Shown: one piece after another, positions 52,111-59,155 of the stretch
Layout of the letters: the number at the start of each line of letters is the position of its first letter
How positions within the stretch are numbered: the stretch's first letter is position 1
NCBI GenBank assembly: GCA_937895345.1
Contig: CALAWP010000059.1
Coordinates: forward strand, 41,664 to 105,663
Direction of reading: 5' to 3'
Length of the DNA: 64,000 nt
From: an uncultured Paenibacillus sp.
Lineage (GTDB): Bacteria; Bacillota; Bacilli; Paenibacillales; Paenibacillaceae
The notes under the pieces: generated by a model
Told to the model about the DNA's origin: nothing
What the model saw: only the letters and a program-made list of their open reading frames with translations
Databases searched by the model: none
Program-made: the position numbers and the translations under genes

Positions 52111-52306
52111 GGACACCTGGTACGCTTAGAGATCGAAATAGACCAATGATACTTTCTAATGGACGTGAGAGCACTTTAGAGGGTAAATTGTGTTTGCAAA
52201 ACGGGATTATTCCGGTTTAAGCGTATATGATGACCGTTAAATCCGCTGACTTCCGTTTTTGACCTTTTAAGATACGCTTATGTCCATTAGAAGTCGAGAC
52301 TATGGT
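52111..52306. repeat. Nested inverted-repeat element (MITE-like)
   Basis: Two sets of perfect inverted arms are nested. TTCTAATGGAC (52154-52164) pairs with GTCCATTAGAA (52282-52292), and inside it TAAGCGTAT (52218-52226) pairs with ATACGCTTA (52272-52280). A further TACGCTTAG-like copy sits near 52118. The composition is AT-richer than the flanks, and there is no ORF. It ends 15 bp from the stop of the AAC(3)-like gene and could act as its 3' hairpin. Confidence 0.65.
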
Positions 52307-53125
52307 CTATAAACGATGTTTCTCCATCCACGCAACCGCCCAATCGACCAGATGGCGTTGCGGCAGCAGGCGGACATCCGCGTTTCCGATTCGGACGATG
52401 CGGACGTCCGCTTCTTTGTCGTACTGTTCGCCCAGCCGAACGAAATCGCCGTCGTCGACCGCCTGCGTCCGATAGGTCACCCATTCGCGCTTACCGTTGC
52501 GCATAATGGCGCTGCTTTCCTCCCCAAAGGCTTTGCCCGGAAACGCGGCTCTTGTTTCGGCAAGATGCAGCGAGGTGTTTTTGTCGTAACCGACCCCGAT
52601 GAGCAGGATGCGGGTGTCCAGCCGGTACAGCTTGTCCAGGGGAGAACCTTCGCCGAAAATGTTGCTCAAGTCATGATGCTCGGTGACGTATTCCGCATGC
52701 TTGCCCACTGCGGCGAATGAGCGGGCCGGGTGCGCCGAACGTTTGGAACCGGGCCAGGTGCGGATCGTCTCGGCGACGGCGCCCATGCCGATGGACGGCG
52801 TGACGAGCGGATCGTAGGCCGGCCAATGCTCGCGGATCGCGGGCCACCATTCTTGGGGCTCCTGCCAGTGAACGCCCGTGGACGGATCGAGATTTTTCCA
52901 CGTTTGCGTCGGAGCGGCAAGCGTTCCTTCTTCGCCGATGACGTCGAAAATGGCCCGAACAACCGTCTCCGCCCCGCCCGTCACGAAGCCCAGACGTTTC
53001 AGGGAGCAATGGACGATCACCGTCTGGCCTTTCGCCAAGCCGCATGCTTGAAAGCCGCGGACGAGGTCGGCCCGGTGCAGCAGCACTCGTTCTTCCATTT
53101 GTTGCGAATGTGTCATGCTTGTCAT
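52307..53125 (-). CDS. AAC(3)-family N-acetyltransferase
   Basis: The protein has 272 residues. Family features are an N-terminal VIVHCSLKRLGFVTGGAETVVRAI segment, LAAPTQTW, the acetyl-CoA/active-site HPARSFAAVGKHAEYV, and GEGSPLDKLYRLDTRILLIGVGYDKNTSLHLAE. These match aminoglycoside 3-N-acetyltransferases and the chromosomal YokD-type relatives of Bacilli. Whether it confers aminoglycoside resistance cannot be told from sequence; many chromosomal members act on other amines. AAGGAGAGGAG precedes the ATG. It has its own promoter at 53237-53265 and a structured leader. Confidence 0.88.
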   Translation of the reverse strand: MTSMTHSQQMEERVLLHRADLVRGFQACGLAKGQTVIVHCSLKRLGFVTGGAETVVRAIFDVIGEEGTLAAPTQTWKNLDPSTGVHWQEPQEWWPAIREHWPAYDPLVTPSIGMGAVAETIRTWPGSKRSAHPARSFAAVGKHAEYVTEHHDLSNIFGEGSPLDKLYRLDTRILLIGVGYDKNTSLHLAETRAAFPGKAFGEESSAIMRNGKREWVTYRTQAVDDGDFVRLGEQYDKEADVRIVRIGNADVRLLPQRHLVDWAVAWMEKHRL

Positions 53126-53142
53126 GTTCTCCTCTCCTTACG

Positions 53143-53201
53143 CGAAAATAAAATAACCCCGTTGCAGCCGCAGCGGGGTTGTCTTCGTGCCGAGGCACGA
53201 A
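53143..53201 (-). promoter_or_regulatory. Attenuator-like leader of the AAC(3) gene
   Basis: On the minus strand, a perfect 8-bp hairpin TTCGTGCC/GGCACGAA (53184-53201) is followed by an 11-bp stem formed by 53170-53180 and 53155-53165, then TTATTTTATTTT and the AAGGAGAGGAG ribosome binding site. This looks like an intrinsic terminator inside the 5' untranslated leader, about 20 nt before the start codon. No T-box or known riboswitch motif was recognised. Confidence 0.6.
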
Positions 53202-53236
53202 TAGATCAGAAGCCCTCAATTTGTGTGAACGAATTT

Positions 53237-53265
53237 AGCATAACGGAAACGGGATCAATTGGCAA
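53237..53265 (-). promoter_or_regulatory. Promoter of the AAC(3) gene
   Basis: On the minus strand, TTGCCA (53265-53260) and TATGCT (53242-53237) are separated by exactly 17 bp. The predicted start near 53230 gives a leader of about 105 nt. Confidence 0.65.
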
Positions 53266-53384
53266 TGGGACAATGGGCGGCAAACGGCCTGTGTCGGGAA
53301 GTTAGGTGGTAATGGCACAATCGGCCATACAAATTAGGAGTGACTTCAGGGCAATCGGAAATGACGGAGGCAGCAGGTAAAAGG

Positions 53385-53450
53385 CGGGCGACAGGGGGCG
53401 GGCGACAGGGGGCAGGCGACAGGCGGAGGGCGGCGAGCGGCAGGGGGCAA
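53385..53450 (+). repeat. G-rich tandem tract, possible G-quadruplex
   Basis: GGGCGACAGGGGGC repeats twice exactly (53385-53412), followed by GGCAGGCGACAGGCGGAGGG-like decayed copies. Several runs of three or more G separated by short loops satisfy a G-quadruplex pattern on the + strand. It lies between the AAC(3) promoter and repeat array 2. Confidence 0.6.
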
Positions 53451-53476
53451 CAGACCCGTGTACCGGAAATCCGAAA

Positions 53477-54367
53477 CTCTAAGGTCACGGACAACCTTAC
53501 AGCTCCCCGCATACCGGAATCGGAAATTCTAAGGTCACGGACGACCTTACAGCCCCCCGCATACCGAAAATCCGAGACTCTAAGGTCATGGACGACCTTA
53601 CAGCGCTCAGCATACCGGAAATCCGAGACTCTAAGGTCATGGACGACCTTACAGCCCCCCGCGTACCGGAAATCCGAGACTCTAAGGTCATGGACAACCT
53701 TGCAGCGCTCAGCATACCGGATATCCGAGACTCTAAGGTCATGGACGACCTTACAGCCCCCCCGCGTACCGGAAATCCGAAACTCTAAGGTCATGGACAA
53801 CCTTGCAGCGCTCAGCATACCGGAAATCCGAGACTGTAAGGTCACGGACGACCTTGCAGCGCTCAGCATACCGGAAATCAGAAGCTCTAAGGTCACGGAC
53901 GACCTTACAGCCCCCCGCATACCGGAAATCAGAAGCTCTAAGGTCACGGACGACCTTGCAGCGCTCAGCATACCGGAAATCCGAGACTCTAAGGTCATGG
54001 ACGACCTTACAGCCCCCCGCGTACCGGAAATCCGAGACTCTAAGGTCATGTACGACCTTACAGCCCCCCGCGTACCGGAAATCCGAAACTCTGGTCATGG
54101 ACAACCTTGCAGCCCCCCGCATACCGAAAATCCGAGACTCTAAGGTCATGGACGACCTTACAGCGCTCAGCATACCGGAAATCCGAGACTCTAAGGTCAT
54201 GGACGACCTTACAGCCTCCCGCATACCGGAAATCCGAGACTCTAAGGTCATGGACGACCTTACAGCCTCCCGCATACCGGAAATCAGAAACTTTAAGGTC
54301 GTGGACAACCTTGCAGCGCTGCTGTTGACGAAAAACCGTACCTGTAAGTTCATGCGCGACCTTGCAG
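53477..54367. repeat. 51-bp tandem array 2: palindromic cores (18 units), opposite orientation to array 1
   Basis: Eighteen units at 51-bp spacing (starts 53477, 53527, 53578, 53629, 53680, 53731, 53783 ... 54342). The core begins CTCTAAGGTC and ends GACCTTACAG, giving perfect arms TAAGGTC/GACCTTA with a 6-nt centre. Spacers alternate between CGCTCAGCATACCGGAAATC.. and CCCCCCGCGTACCGGAAATC... The core is the reverse complement of the array-1 core in its outer parts. The last unit (54342) instead reads CTGTAAGTTCATG.., the array-1 orientation. It occupies the divergent gap between the AAC(3)-like gene and the ECF sigma operon. Long ORFs on both strands come from the 17-codon period. Confidence 0.95.
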
Positions 54368-54635
54368 CGCCTCGCTTGTGCAATTCCGGCTGACCCAAGG
54401 CTGCAGACGATCTTAAACGACCTTATAAACGATGCAACCAAACAAAGCTCTTGAGGCATCTATAGAGTGAGGGTCCAATGCGAAGAGCGGCCGGTAAAGA
54501 TAGAACGAGGCAGACGGGAAGATGGACGGGAACGGTTGAAGTATGATACATATACGGCAGTTGAAGCCAAGAGAACAGTTGACGCTGAAAGAATGGGACG
54601 GCTCGCGTCAAGAAGAGCGCAAGGACGGTGAACGC

Positions 54636-55259
54636 ATGCTCGAGGAGCGCCGGATGGCGGAACAATTAAAAAAGAAAGAGCCTGAGGCGCTGCGCCGCGT
54701 CATGGAGCGTTACGGGAACGATGTGCTCCGCACCGCCGCTCTTCTTCTTAAGGATGCGCATTTGGCGGAAGATATCGCGCAAGAAACGTTTCTGACGGCG
54801 TACGAGCGGGCAAACCAGTACCGCGGCGAAGGGTCGCTGCGGGGCTGGCTGCTGCAAATTGCCGTCAATTTGTGTCGGGCGCGGATGCGGCGCGCTTCGT
54901 GGAAGCGCCTGCTGCTGTTGGGCGCCATGGTGGATGCGCCGCCGCCGCGGCGGCAACACCGCCGCGAAACGGATGCCGGAACAACGCCGGCTGCAGCCAC
55001 ATCTTCGGGCGGCTTTGAAGCGCCCGGCTCCGACCGTTGGGCCGACAGCGTCTCCCTTCGGAAAGAGCTCGAGCGCCTGCCGCTGCCTTATCGGGAAGTG
55101 ACGGTGCTGCATTATTATCAGGAGCTGCAGGTGAAGGAGATCGCGGCTGTGTTGAAGGAGCCGGAAGGCACGGTCAAGAGCAAGCTGCTGCGCGCGCGCA
55201 AACGGCTGAAGAAGCAATTGGAGGAAGGGGATTGGAACGATGAGCAAACGATGGGATAA
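54636..55259 (+). CDS. ECF-type RNA polymerase sigma factor
   Basis: The protein has 207 residues from ATG 54636; ATGs at 54654 (AGGAG upstream) and 54543 are alternatives. Region 2 is VMERYGNDVLRTAALLLKDAHLAEDIAQETFLTAYERA, including the -10-binding helix and the DxxQE pattern. Region 4 is LPLPYREVTVLHYYQELQVKEIAAVLKEPEGTVKSKLLRARKRLKKQL, the -35-binding helix-turn-helix. The linker between them is unusually long and Pro/Ala/Thr-rich. It overlaps the next gene, a probable membrane partner. The signal is unknown. Confidence 0.92.
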   Translation: MLEERRMAEQLKKKEPEALRRVMERYGNDVLRTAALLLKDAHLAEDIAQETFLTAYERANQYRGEGSLRGWLLQIAVNLCRARMRRASWKRLLLLGAMVDAPPPRRQHRRETDAGTTPAAATSSGGFEAPGSDRWADSVSLRKELERLPLPYREVTVLHYYQELQVKEIAAVLKEPEGTVKSKLLRARKRLKKQLEEGDWNDEQTMG

Positions 55260-55662
55260 CGGCAATTGGAAAAAGCGGCTTGACCGCGAGCTGTCGGATA
55301 TTCAATTTGACGCCCGCTTGCAGGAGAAAGTGTTGAACCGCGCGGCCGCCGGCCGTAAAGGCGGACATGATCGCGCCGAGTCCCGGCCGTCGTTCTGGAA
55401 CCGCGAGCTCCGCATCCCGCTGCCGGCTGCCGCCTTGCTGGTGCTGCTGATGGCCGCTCTGCCGGCCGCCGCCTGGCTGAACGGTTTATCGCCCGCGGCG
55501 CCGCCGCCTCGAGAAGCTGCCGGCAGCTCCGCCGGCTACGGCAAATCCGGCGGAGACTTGCCGGGAAGCGGAACCGCCGTTGAGTCCGATCGGACGCTTG
55601 TCGCGGCAGGCGGCATATTCCCCGCATCCCGGCTTTCGCTGTGGGAGGAGGAAGAGCGTTGA
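55240..55662 (+). CDS. Putative anti-sigma membrane protein
   Basis: The protein has 140 residues: a charged N-terminal cytoplasmic part (KKRLDRELSDIQFDARLQEKVL), one membrane helix (~60-80, LPAAALLVLLMAALPAAAWL), and a Gly/Ser/Pro-rich outer tail. It starts within the sigma factor gene and ends inside the next gene's start (TTGA overlap), so all three are coupled. The layout fits an anti-sigma factor, but the zinc-binding HxxxCxxC motif of ZAS proteins is absent, so the assignment is by context. Confidence 0.65.
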   Translation: MSKRWDNGNWKKRLDRELSDIQFDARLQEKVLNRAAAGRKGGHDRAESRPSFWNRELRIPLPAAALLVLLMAALPAAAWLNGLSPAAPPPREAAGSSAGYGKSGGDLPGSGTAVESDRTLVAAGGIFPASRLSLWEEEER

Positions 55663-57149
55663 TCTATGTCAAAGTGAAGGTGCGAACGCTGGCGCTGCTG
55701 CTCCTCCTCGTGATGGCCGCTGCGGGAACATGGGCCGCATGTTCGGCACTTCCGTCCTATTATTTTGACCAGGGGCAATACGATAAGGTGCTGGAGCGGT
55801 ATCCGCAGCATCATCTGGCGCAGCCTTCCTTGTTTTGGCTGGCTGAAGACGCCATGTCTTCCGTCCGGACGCCGGGCGAAGGATTGATCTACGTATTGTC
55901 CTCCGGCGCAAGCTCGGCGGGCGGCAGTCTGCCCGGATCGGAGGAGCTTGCGCGTTCCCGCGACAAGCTGGAAGCTTTCATCCGTCAATATGAAGGGACG
56001 TTAAATGTTAGCCAGTTGAAATATAACTTGGGCAAACTATATTTCCAGGACCGCGAATGGGATCGGGCAGAGGCGCTGTTCCGGGACATTTCAGAGCTTT
56101 CCGGCGAAACTTTCTTTCATTCCGAAGAATTGGCCAAGCTGCTAAACATATTGGCGTCGCGTCACGAGCGAGAGGGGAGCGCTCCTTCCTTGGAAGGCCG
56201 AATCGTCATTGGCGAACGGCCGGCGGCCGGAGCTTTCGTTGTCCTTCACCGCGCGGACGACAACGGCTGGCATTCCCCTCCGCTCTTGCACGAACGCGTT
56301 GCCATTGCCGACGAGCAAGGTTATTACCGGTTTTACGACGCGGAGCCGGGCGAATACGAGGTTGGCGCAGGGTTGCGGCCCGAGGAAATCGACGGCTACT
56401 ACTTGACGCAAAACGACGCGCCAACGGTAAAGCTCACAGAGGACGGAACCGGCCGCTACGACATTCGTTTTGTCCCCCAGGTAACCGTCATCTCGCCTGT
56501 TAACGCGGAAACGGTGGAAGGCGACGAGCTTCGCTTTCAATGGGAGCCTTACGAAGGAGCGGATTATTATCAAATTTCGATGACCTCCCGCTATATCGGG
56601 CGGGACGGCAAGGCGACCGGTTCAAGCGTCACGATGCATTTGACCGATGACAAGCATCGCGGCACGGAAGCGGCGTATTCCGTTCGGGAGCTGCGCAAGC
56701 TGCACCGGGGAGCGGGCAAGTCGGTCGACCGGGACGGGAACGTGTTAATCGTTCCAAGCTCGCTGCTCGGCGCCGTTTATCCCGGCGGGCAGTTTATTTG
56801 GTCGGTGGAGGCCTATTCGGCGGACGGCCGCAAGCTGTCGAGCTCGGCGGGTTATTTTATGGACGACAAGAGAGCGGCTCCCTGGTTCCGCACGGCGGAG
56901 GACGGGATGCAGGAGGGCGACAGGCTGGTGCTGCAGGCCCGGTATAAGGAAGCGATTGCGGCTTATCGGAAGCAGGGCGACGACGATCACGCGCTCCGGG
57001 TGTTGGCAAGGTTTGAGCTGATCGGCATTGATGAGCCGTGGGACGGCAATCCCGCCCGGGCGCTCTCATATTTGGAACGGATCAAGGATCCGTCGCCGAG
57101 CGATTTGGAGTTGCTGGAGGAGATGAGAAAGAAGGCCGGCGCTCATTAG
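55659..57149 (+). CDS. Secreted or anchored protein with carboxypeptidase-regulatory and FN3-like domains
   Basis: The protein has 496 residues from TTG 55659 (GGAGGAGGAAG upstream; the codon overlaps the preceding stop). A signal/anchor helix at ~6-26 ends in TWAAC, not a canonical lipobox. A short helical repeat region (~30-170, DQGQYDKVLERYPQHHLAQ) resembles TPRs. Then comes a carboxypeptidase-regulatory-like beta domain (~175-255, EGRIVIGERPAAGAFVVLHR) and an FN3-like domain (~265-400, ISPVNAETVEGDELRFQWEP). It is probably the extracytoplasmic sensor or main product of the ECF operon. Confidence 0.75.
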   Translation: MIYVKVKVRTLALLLLLVMAAAGTWAACSALPSYYFDQGQYDKVLERYPQHHLAQPSLFWLAEDAMSSVRTPGEGLIYVLSSGASSAGGSLPGSEELARSRDKLEAFIRQYEGTLNVSQLKYNLGKLYFQDREWDRAEALFRDISELSGETFFHSEELAKLLNILASRHEREGSAPSLEGRIVIGERPAAGAFVVLHRADDNGWHSPPLLHERVAIADEQGYYRFYDAEPGEYEVGAGLRPEEIDGYYLTQNDAPTVKLTEDGTGRYDIRFVPQVTVISPVNAETVEGDELRFQWEPYEGADYYQISMTSRYIGRDGKATGSSVTMHLTDDKHRGTEAAYSVRELRKLHRGAGKSVDRDGNVLIVPSSLLGAVYPGGQFIWSVEAYSADGRKLSSSAGYFMDDKRAAPWFRTAEDGMQEGDRLVLQARYKEAIAAYRKQGDDDHALRVLARFELIGIDEPWDGNPARALSYLERIKDPSPSDLELLEEMRKKAGAH

Positions 57150-57179
57150 GAACCCTGTTGCCGGAAAGCCGGCGATTCG

Positions 57180-57281
57180 TTGACACCCGGCATTCGCTGC
57201 TTTAGCATGAAGAGAGCGGCGGCGCTTACACTCGCTGATGAATAGACCCGAGTGCCGGCGGCCCGCCGCTGCTGTTTTTTA
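57180..57281 (+). promoter_or_regulatory. pcrB promoter followed by a terminator-like leader
   Basis: TTGACA (57180-57185) and TAGCAT (57203-57208) are 17 bp apart. The transcript would begin with AGCGGCGG (57215-57222), fold with CCGCCGCT (57263-57270) and an inner CACTCG/CGAGTG pair, and then reach six T (57275-57280). This is a complete small terminator 24 nt before the pcrB start. It could be an attenuator or a ~65-nt independent RNA. Confidence 0.55.
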
Positions 57282-57304
57282 TGGATCGGAAGCGAGGCGT
57301 GAAC

Positions 57305-58012
57305 ATGAACAATATAAGCGGCAATTGGTTTGCGAATTGGCGGCATGCGTTTAAGCTCGATCCCGACAAGGAGCTGTCCGACGAGGCGCTGGACCGGCTG
57401 TGCGCATCGGGAACGGATGCGATCATCGTAGGCGGCTCAAGCGGCGTCACGTTTGAGAATACGGTAGACCTGCTGTCCCGCATTCGGCGGTATGAGGTCG
57501 ATTGCGCGCTGGAGGTATCGACTTTGGAAGGCGCCGTGCCCGGCTTCGACGGTTATTTTGTGCCGCTGGTGCTTAATACGGACCGGCCGGAATGGATCAT
57601 TGGCAACCAGCTCGAAGGGCTGAAGGAATACGGCGCTTTCGTTCCGTGGGATATAACGGCCGCCCAAGGCTATGTCATTTTGAACCCGGACGCGACGGCC
57701 GCCAAGCTGACGGGAGCCCGGACCGCATTGGACGAAGCGGATATCGCCGCCCATATTCGGCTGGCGGACCGGCTGTTAAGGCTGCCTTCGGTCTATATCG
57801 AATACAGCGGCAAGTTTGGCGATATGGCGATGCTTAAGGAAGCGAGAAGGCAGCGGCGGGACGCCCGGCTGTTCTACGGCGGCGGCATCGACGGTCCGGA
57901 CAAGGCGGCGCAGGCGGCCGATTTCGCCGATACGATCGTCGTCGGCAACGTAGTATATGCCGATCTGGAGGCCGCATTGTCCACCGTACAGGCGGTTCGT
58001 GCGCAAAGATAG
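57305..58012 (+). CDS. pcrB: Heptaprenylglyceryl phosphate synthase
   Basis: The 235-residue TIM barrel joins a heptaprenyl chain to sn-glycerol-1-phosphate, giving archaeal-type ether lipids in Bacilli. The phosphate-binding and prenyl pocket motifs are present: DAIIVGGSSGVTFEN near 46 and VYIEYSGKFGD near 168. FYGGGIDGPDKAAQAADFADTIVVGNVVY follows in the C-terminal half. ATG 57305 has GAGGCGTG upstream. It precedes pcrA and ligA, the conserved Bacillus order, although two small genes intervene here. Confidence 0.95.
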   Translation: MNNISGNWFANWRHAFKLDPDKELSDEALDRLCASGTDAIIVGGSSGVTFENTVDLLSRIRRYEVDCALEVSTLEGAVPGFDGYFVPLVLNTDRPEWIIGNQLEGLKEYGAFVPWDITAAQGYVILNPDATAAKLTGARTALDEADIAAHIRLADRLLRLPSVYIEYSGKFGDMAMLKEARRQRRDARLFYGGGIDGPDKAAQAADFADTIVVGNVVYADLEAALSTVQAVRAQR

Positions 58013-58088
58013 TCGAATGGCCGGAATCCCTTCGGCCTCCCGGCGACTATAATAGTATAGCCGAAGGAGGCCGGGCAGGAGGGAGAGG

Positions 58089-58451
58089 ATGAAAGCGACC
58101 GTCGCAGGCTCCTGCAACGGGAAGGGCGGCAAGCTCTTTCCTGCGAAGGGGATGAAAAAGCGTTGCCGCGCCGGACGGACGAAGCGCCGGCTTAAAGCCG
58201 TTGTTTATTATTATGTCGCATTGGGAGACGGGGTCAAAATGGCGTTTGCGGCCGGGGATGCCATCCCCGGATACGGCAGCCGGATTCCGGAGCCGCGCAA
58301 GGTGAGCGTGACGAACGTGTTTGTGGACGGCATGCTGCAGTCCCCGGACCTGTATGTCGTGGAGCCGGGAGTCATCCGTTTCTTTTCCGATCAGCCGCCT
58401 CCTCCCAAATCGCGCATTATTGCCCAATTTATCGTCATTCGAGACCGTTAG
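58089..58451 (+). CDS. DUF4183-type protein (exosporium/spore surface-like)
   Basis: The protein has 120 residues. After a basic N-terminal extension (MKKRCRAGRTKRRLK), the rest matches the DUF4183 pattern: YYYVALGDGVKMAF, then VSVTNVFVDGMLQSPDLYVVEPGVIRF and a final IIAQFIVIRD. Such domains occur on spore exosporium proteins. GGAGGGAGAGG precedes the ATG. TATAAT at 58048-58053 lies upstream, flanked by inverted arms CGGCCTCC/GGAGGCCG (58034-58041 and 58065-58072) that could control access. The gene is small and monocistronic. Confidence 0.75.
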   Translation: MKATVAGSCNGKGGKLFPAKGMKKRCRAGRTKRRLKAVVYYYVALGDGVKMAFAAGDAIPGYGSRIPEPRKVSVTNVFVDGMLQSPDLYVVEPGVIRFFSDQPPPPKSRIIAQFIVIRDR

Positions 58452-58473
58452 GGCGCAGGTCCGCCATAACCGG

Positions 58474-58514
58474 ACAAAAGGGTCGTCTCCTCCGTGAGAC
58501 GGCCCTTTTGTTTG
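58474..58514. terminator. Bidirectional terminator between two small genes
   Basis: A 16-bp stem with one mismatch, ACAAAAGGGTCGTCTC (58474-58489) with GAGACGGCCCTTTTGT (58496-58511), is followed by TTGG. A/T-rich outer ends allow use from both convergent genes. Confidence 0.93.
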
Positions 58515-58524
58515 GAACGGATGA

Positions 58525-58896
58525 TTAAGAGTAGGTAGTGACGACTTGGAAGATCGTAAAGACGACGCGCGCTTCGGACGGAATCGTCGCAGCCGTGGCG
58601 GAAGTGAGCTCCAGCACGGCAGCCGTAGCGTCCGTCACCAGTCCTTCCTCTTGAACCTGGCCGTCTACGATCAGCTGGTAGGCGTATTCCGTGCCGGCAG
58701 GAGGCGTGCTGATATCGACGGCGAACTGCGTAATGGGCGCGCCGGTATCGTCTAGCCAGGCTTCCGCTCCGGGTCCGATATCCGTTGCCGTTCCCGCTGG
58801 CAGCGCGATGCCGCCGACGGGCGCGGTCATGAAGTAATTCAGAATGTCGTAGGTTACGGCAACCGAGATGGAACGGGGCAAAATTAAGCTAGCCAT
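58525..58896 (-). CDS. Small hypothetical beta-rich protein
   Basis: The protein has 123 residues, starting at ATG 58896 with a perfect AGAGGAGGTGAT upstream; the open frame extends to 59091 without a site. It has no signal peptide. It is rich in Ala, Thr and Val with alternating beta-strand patterns (VTYDILNYFMTAPVGGIALPAG, then AYQLIVDGQVQEEGLV). The VDGQVQ turn loosely echoes the DUF4183 protein encoded convergently next to it, so both may be spore-surface proteins. I cannot name a family. Confidence 0.75.
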   Translation of the reverse strand: MASLILPRSISVAVTYDILNYFMTAPVGGIALPAGTATDIGPGAEAWLDDTGAPITQFAVDISTPPAGTEYAYQLIVDGQVQEEGLVTDATAAVLELTSATAATIPSEARVVFTIFQVVTTYS

Positions 58897-59045
58897 AGTA
58901 ATCACCTCCTCTACAGCCAGTAGATGCCGAAGCCGGAGGCCGCGTAACGGACAAACGTTATCGTTCAATCGCCGACGGCGGCAGCCGCCCGGCAAGGCGG
59001 CGGCCGTGCCGCCGATAATTAATGGCATGAATTTGGCCCGGCAAA

Positions 59046-59075
59046 TTGACATGCAGGCGGGTCGTTGACTAAACT
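59046..59075 (+). promoter_or_regulatory. Promoter of pcrA-ligA
   Basis: TTGACA (59046-59051) and TAAACT (59070-59075) with an 18-bp spacer, 80 bp before pcrA. A direct repeat GCGAACAAA follows (59083 and 59095). Confidence 0.55.
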
Positions 59076-59155
59076 GGAAATAGGCGAACAAATGGCGAAC
59101 AAAGCATGAGCTTTCAACGCTGTTTTTTGTCCGAAATCATTGAAGGAGTCCTACT

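Noticed and set aside
52307..53125. Calling the AAC(3)-like gene an acquired aminoglycoside-resistance gene
   Set aside because: Chromosomal YokD-type relatives are common; no flanking transposase or integron feature is seen.
53126..53230. T-box or known riboswitch in the AAC(3) leader
   Set aside because: No TGGNACCGCG-like motif; structure is terminator-like only.
54528..54560. Autoregulatory ECF promoter (GGGAAC-type) before the sigma operon
   Set aside because: GGGAAC at 54528 lacks a convincing -10 at the right distance.
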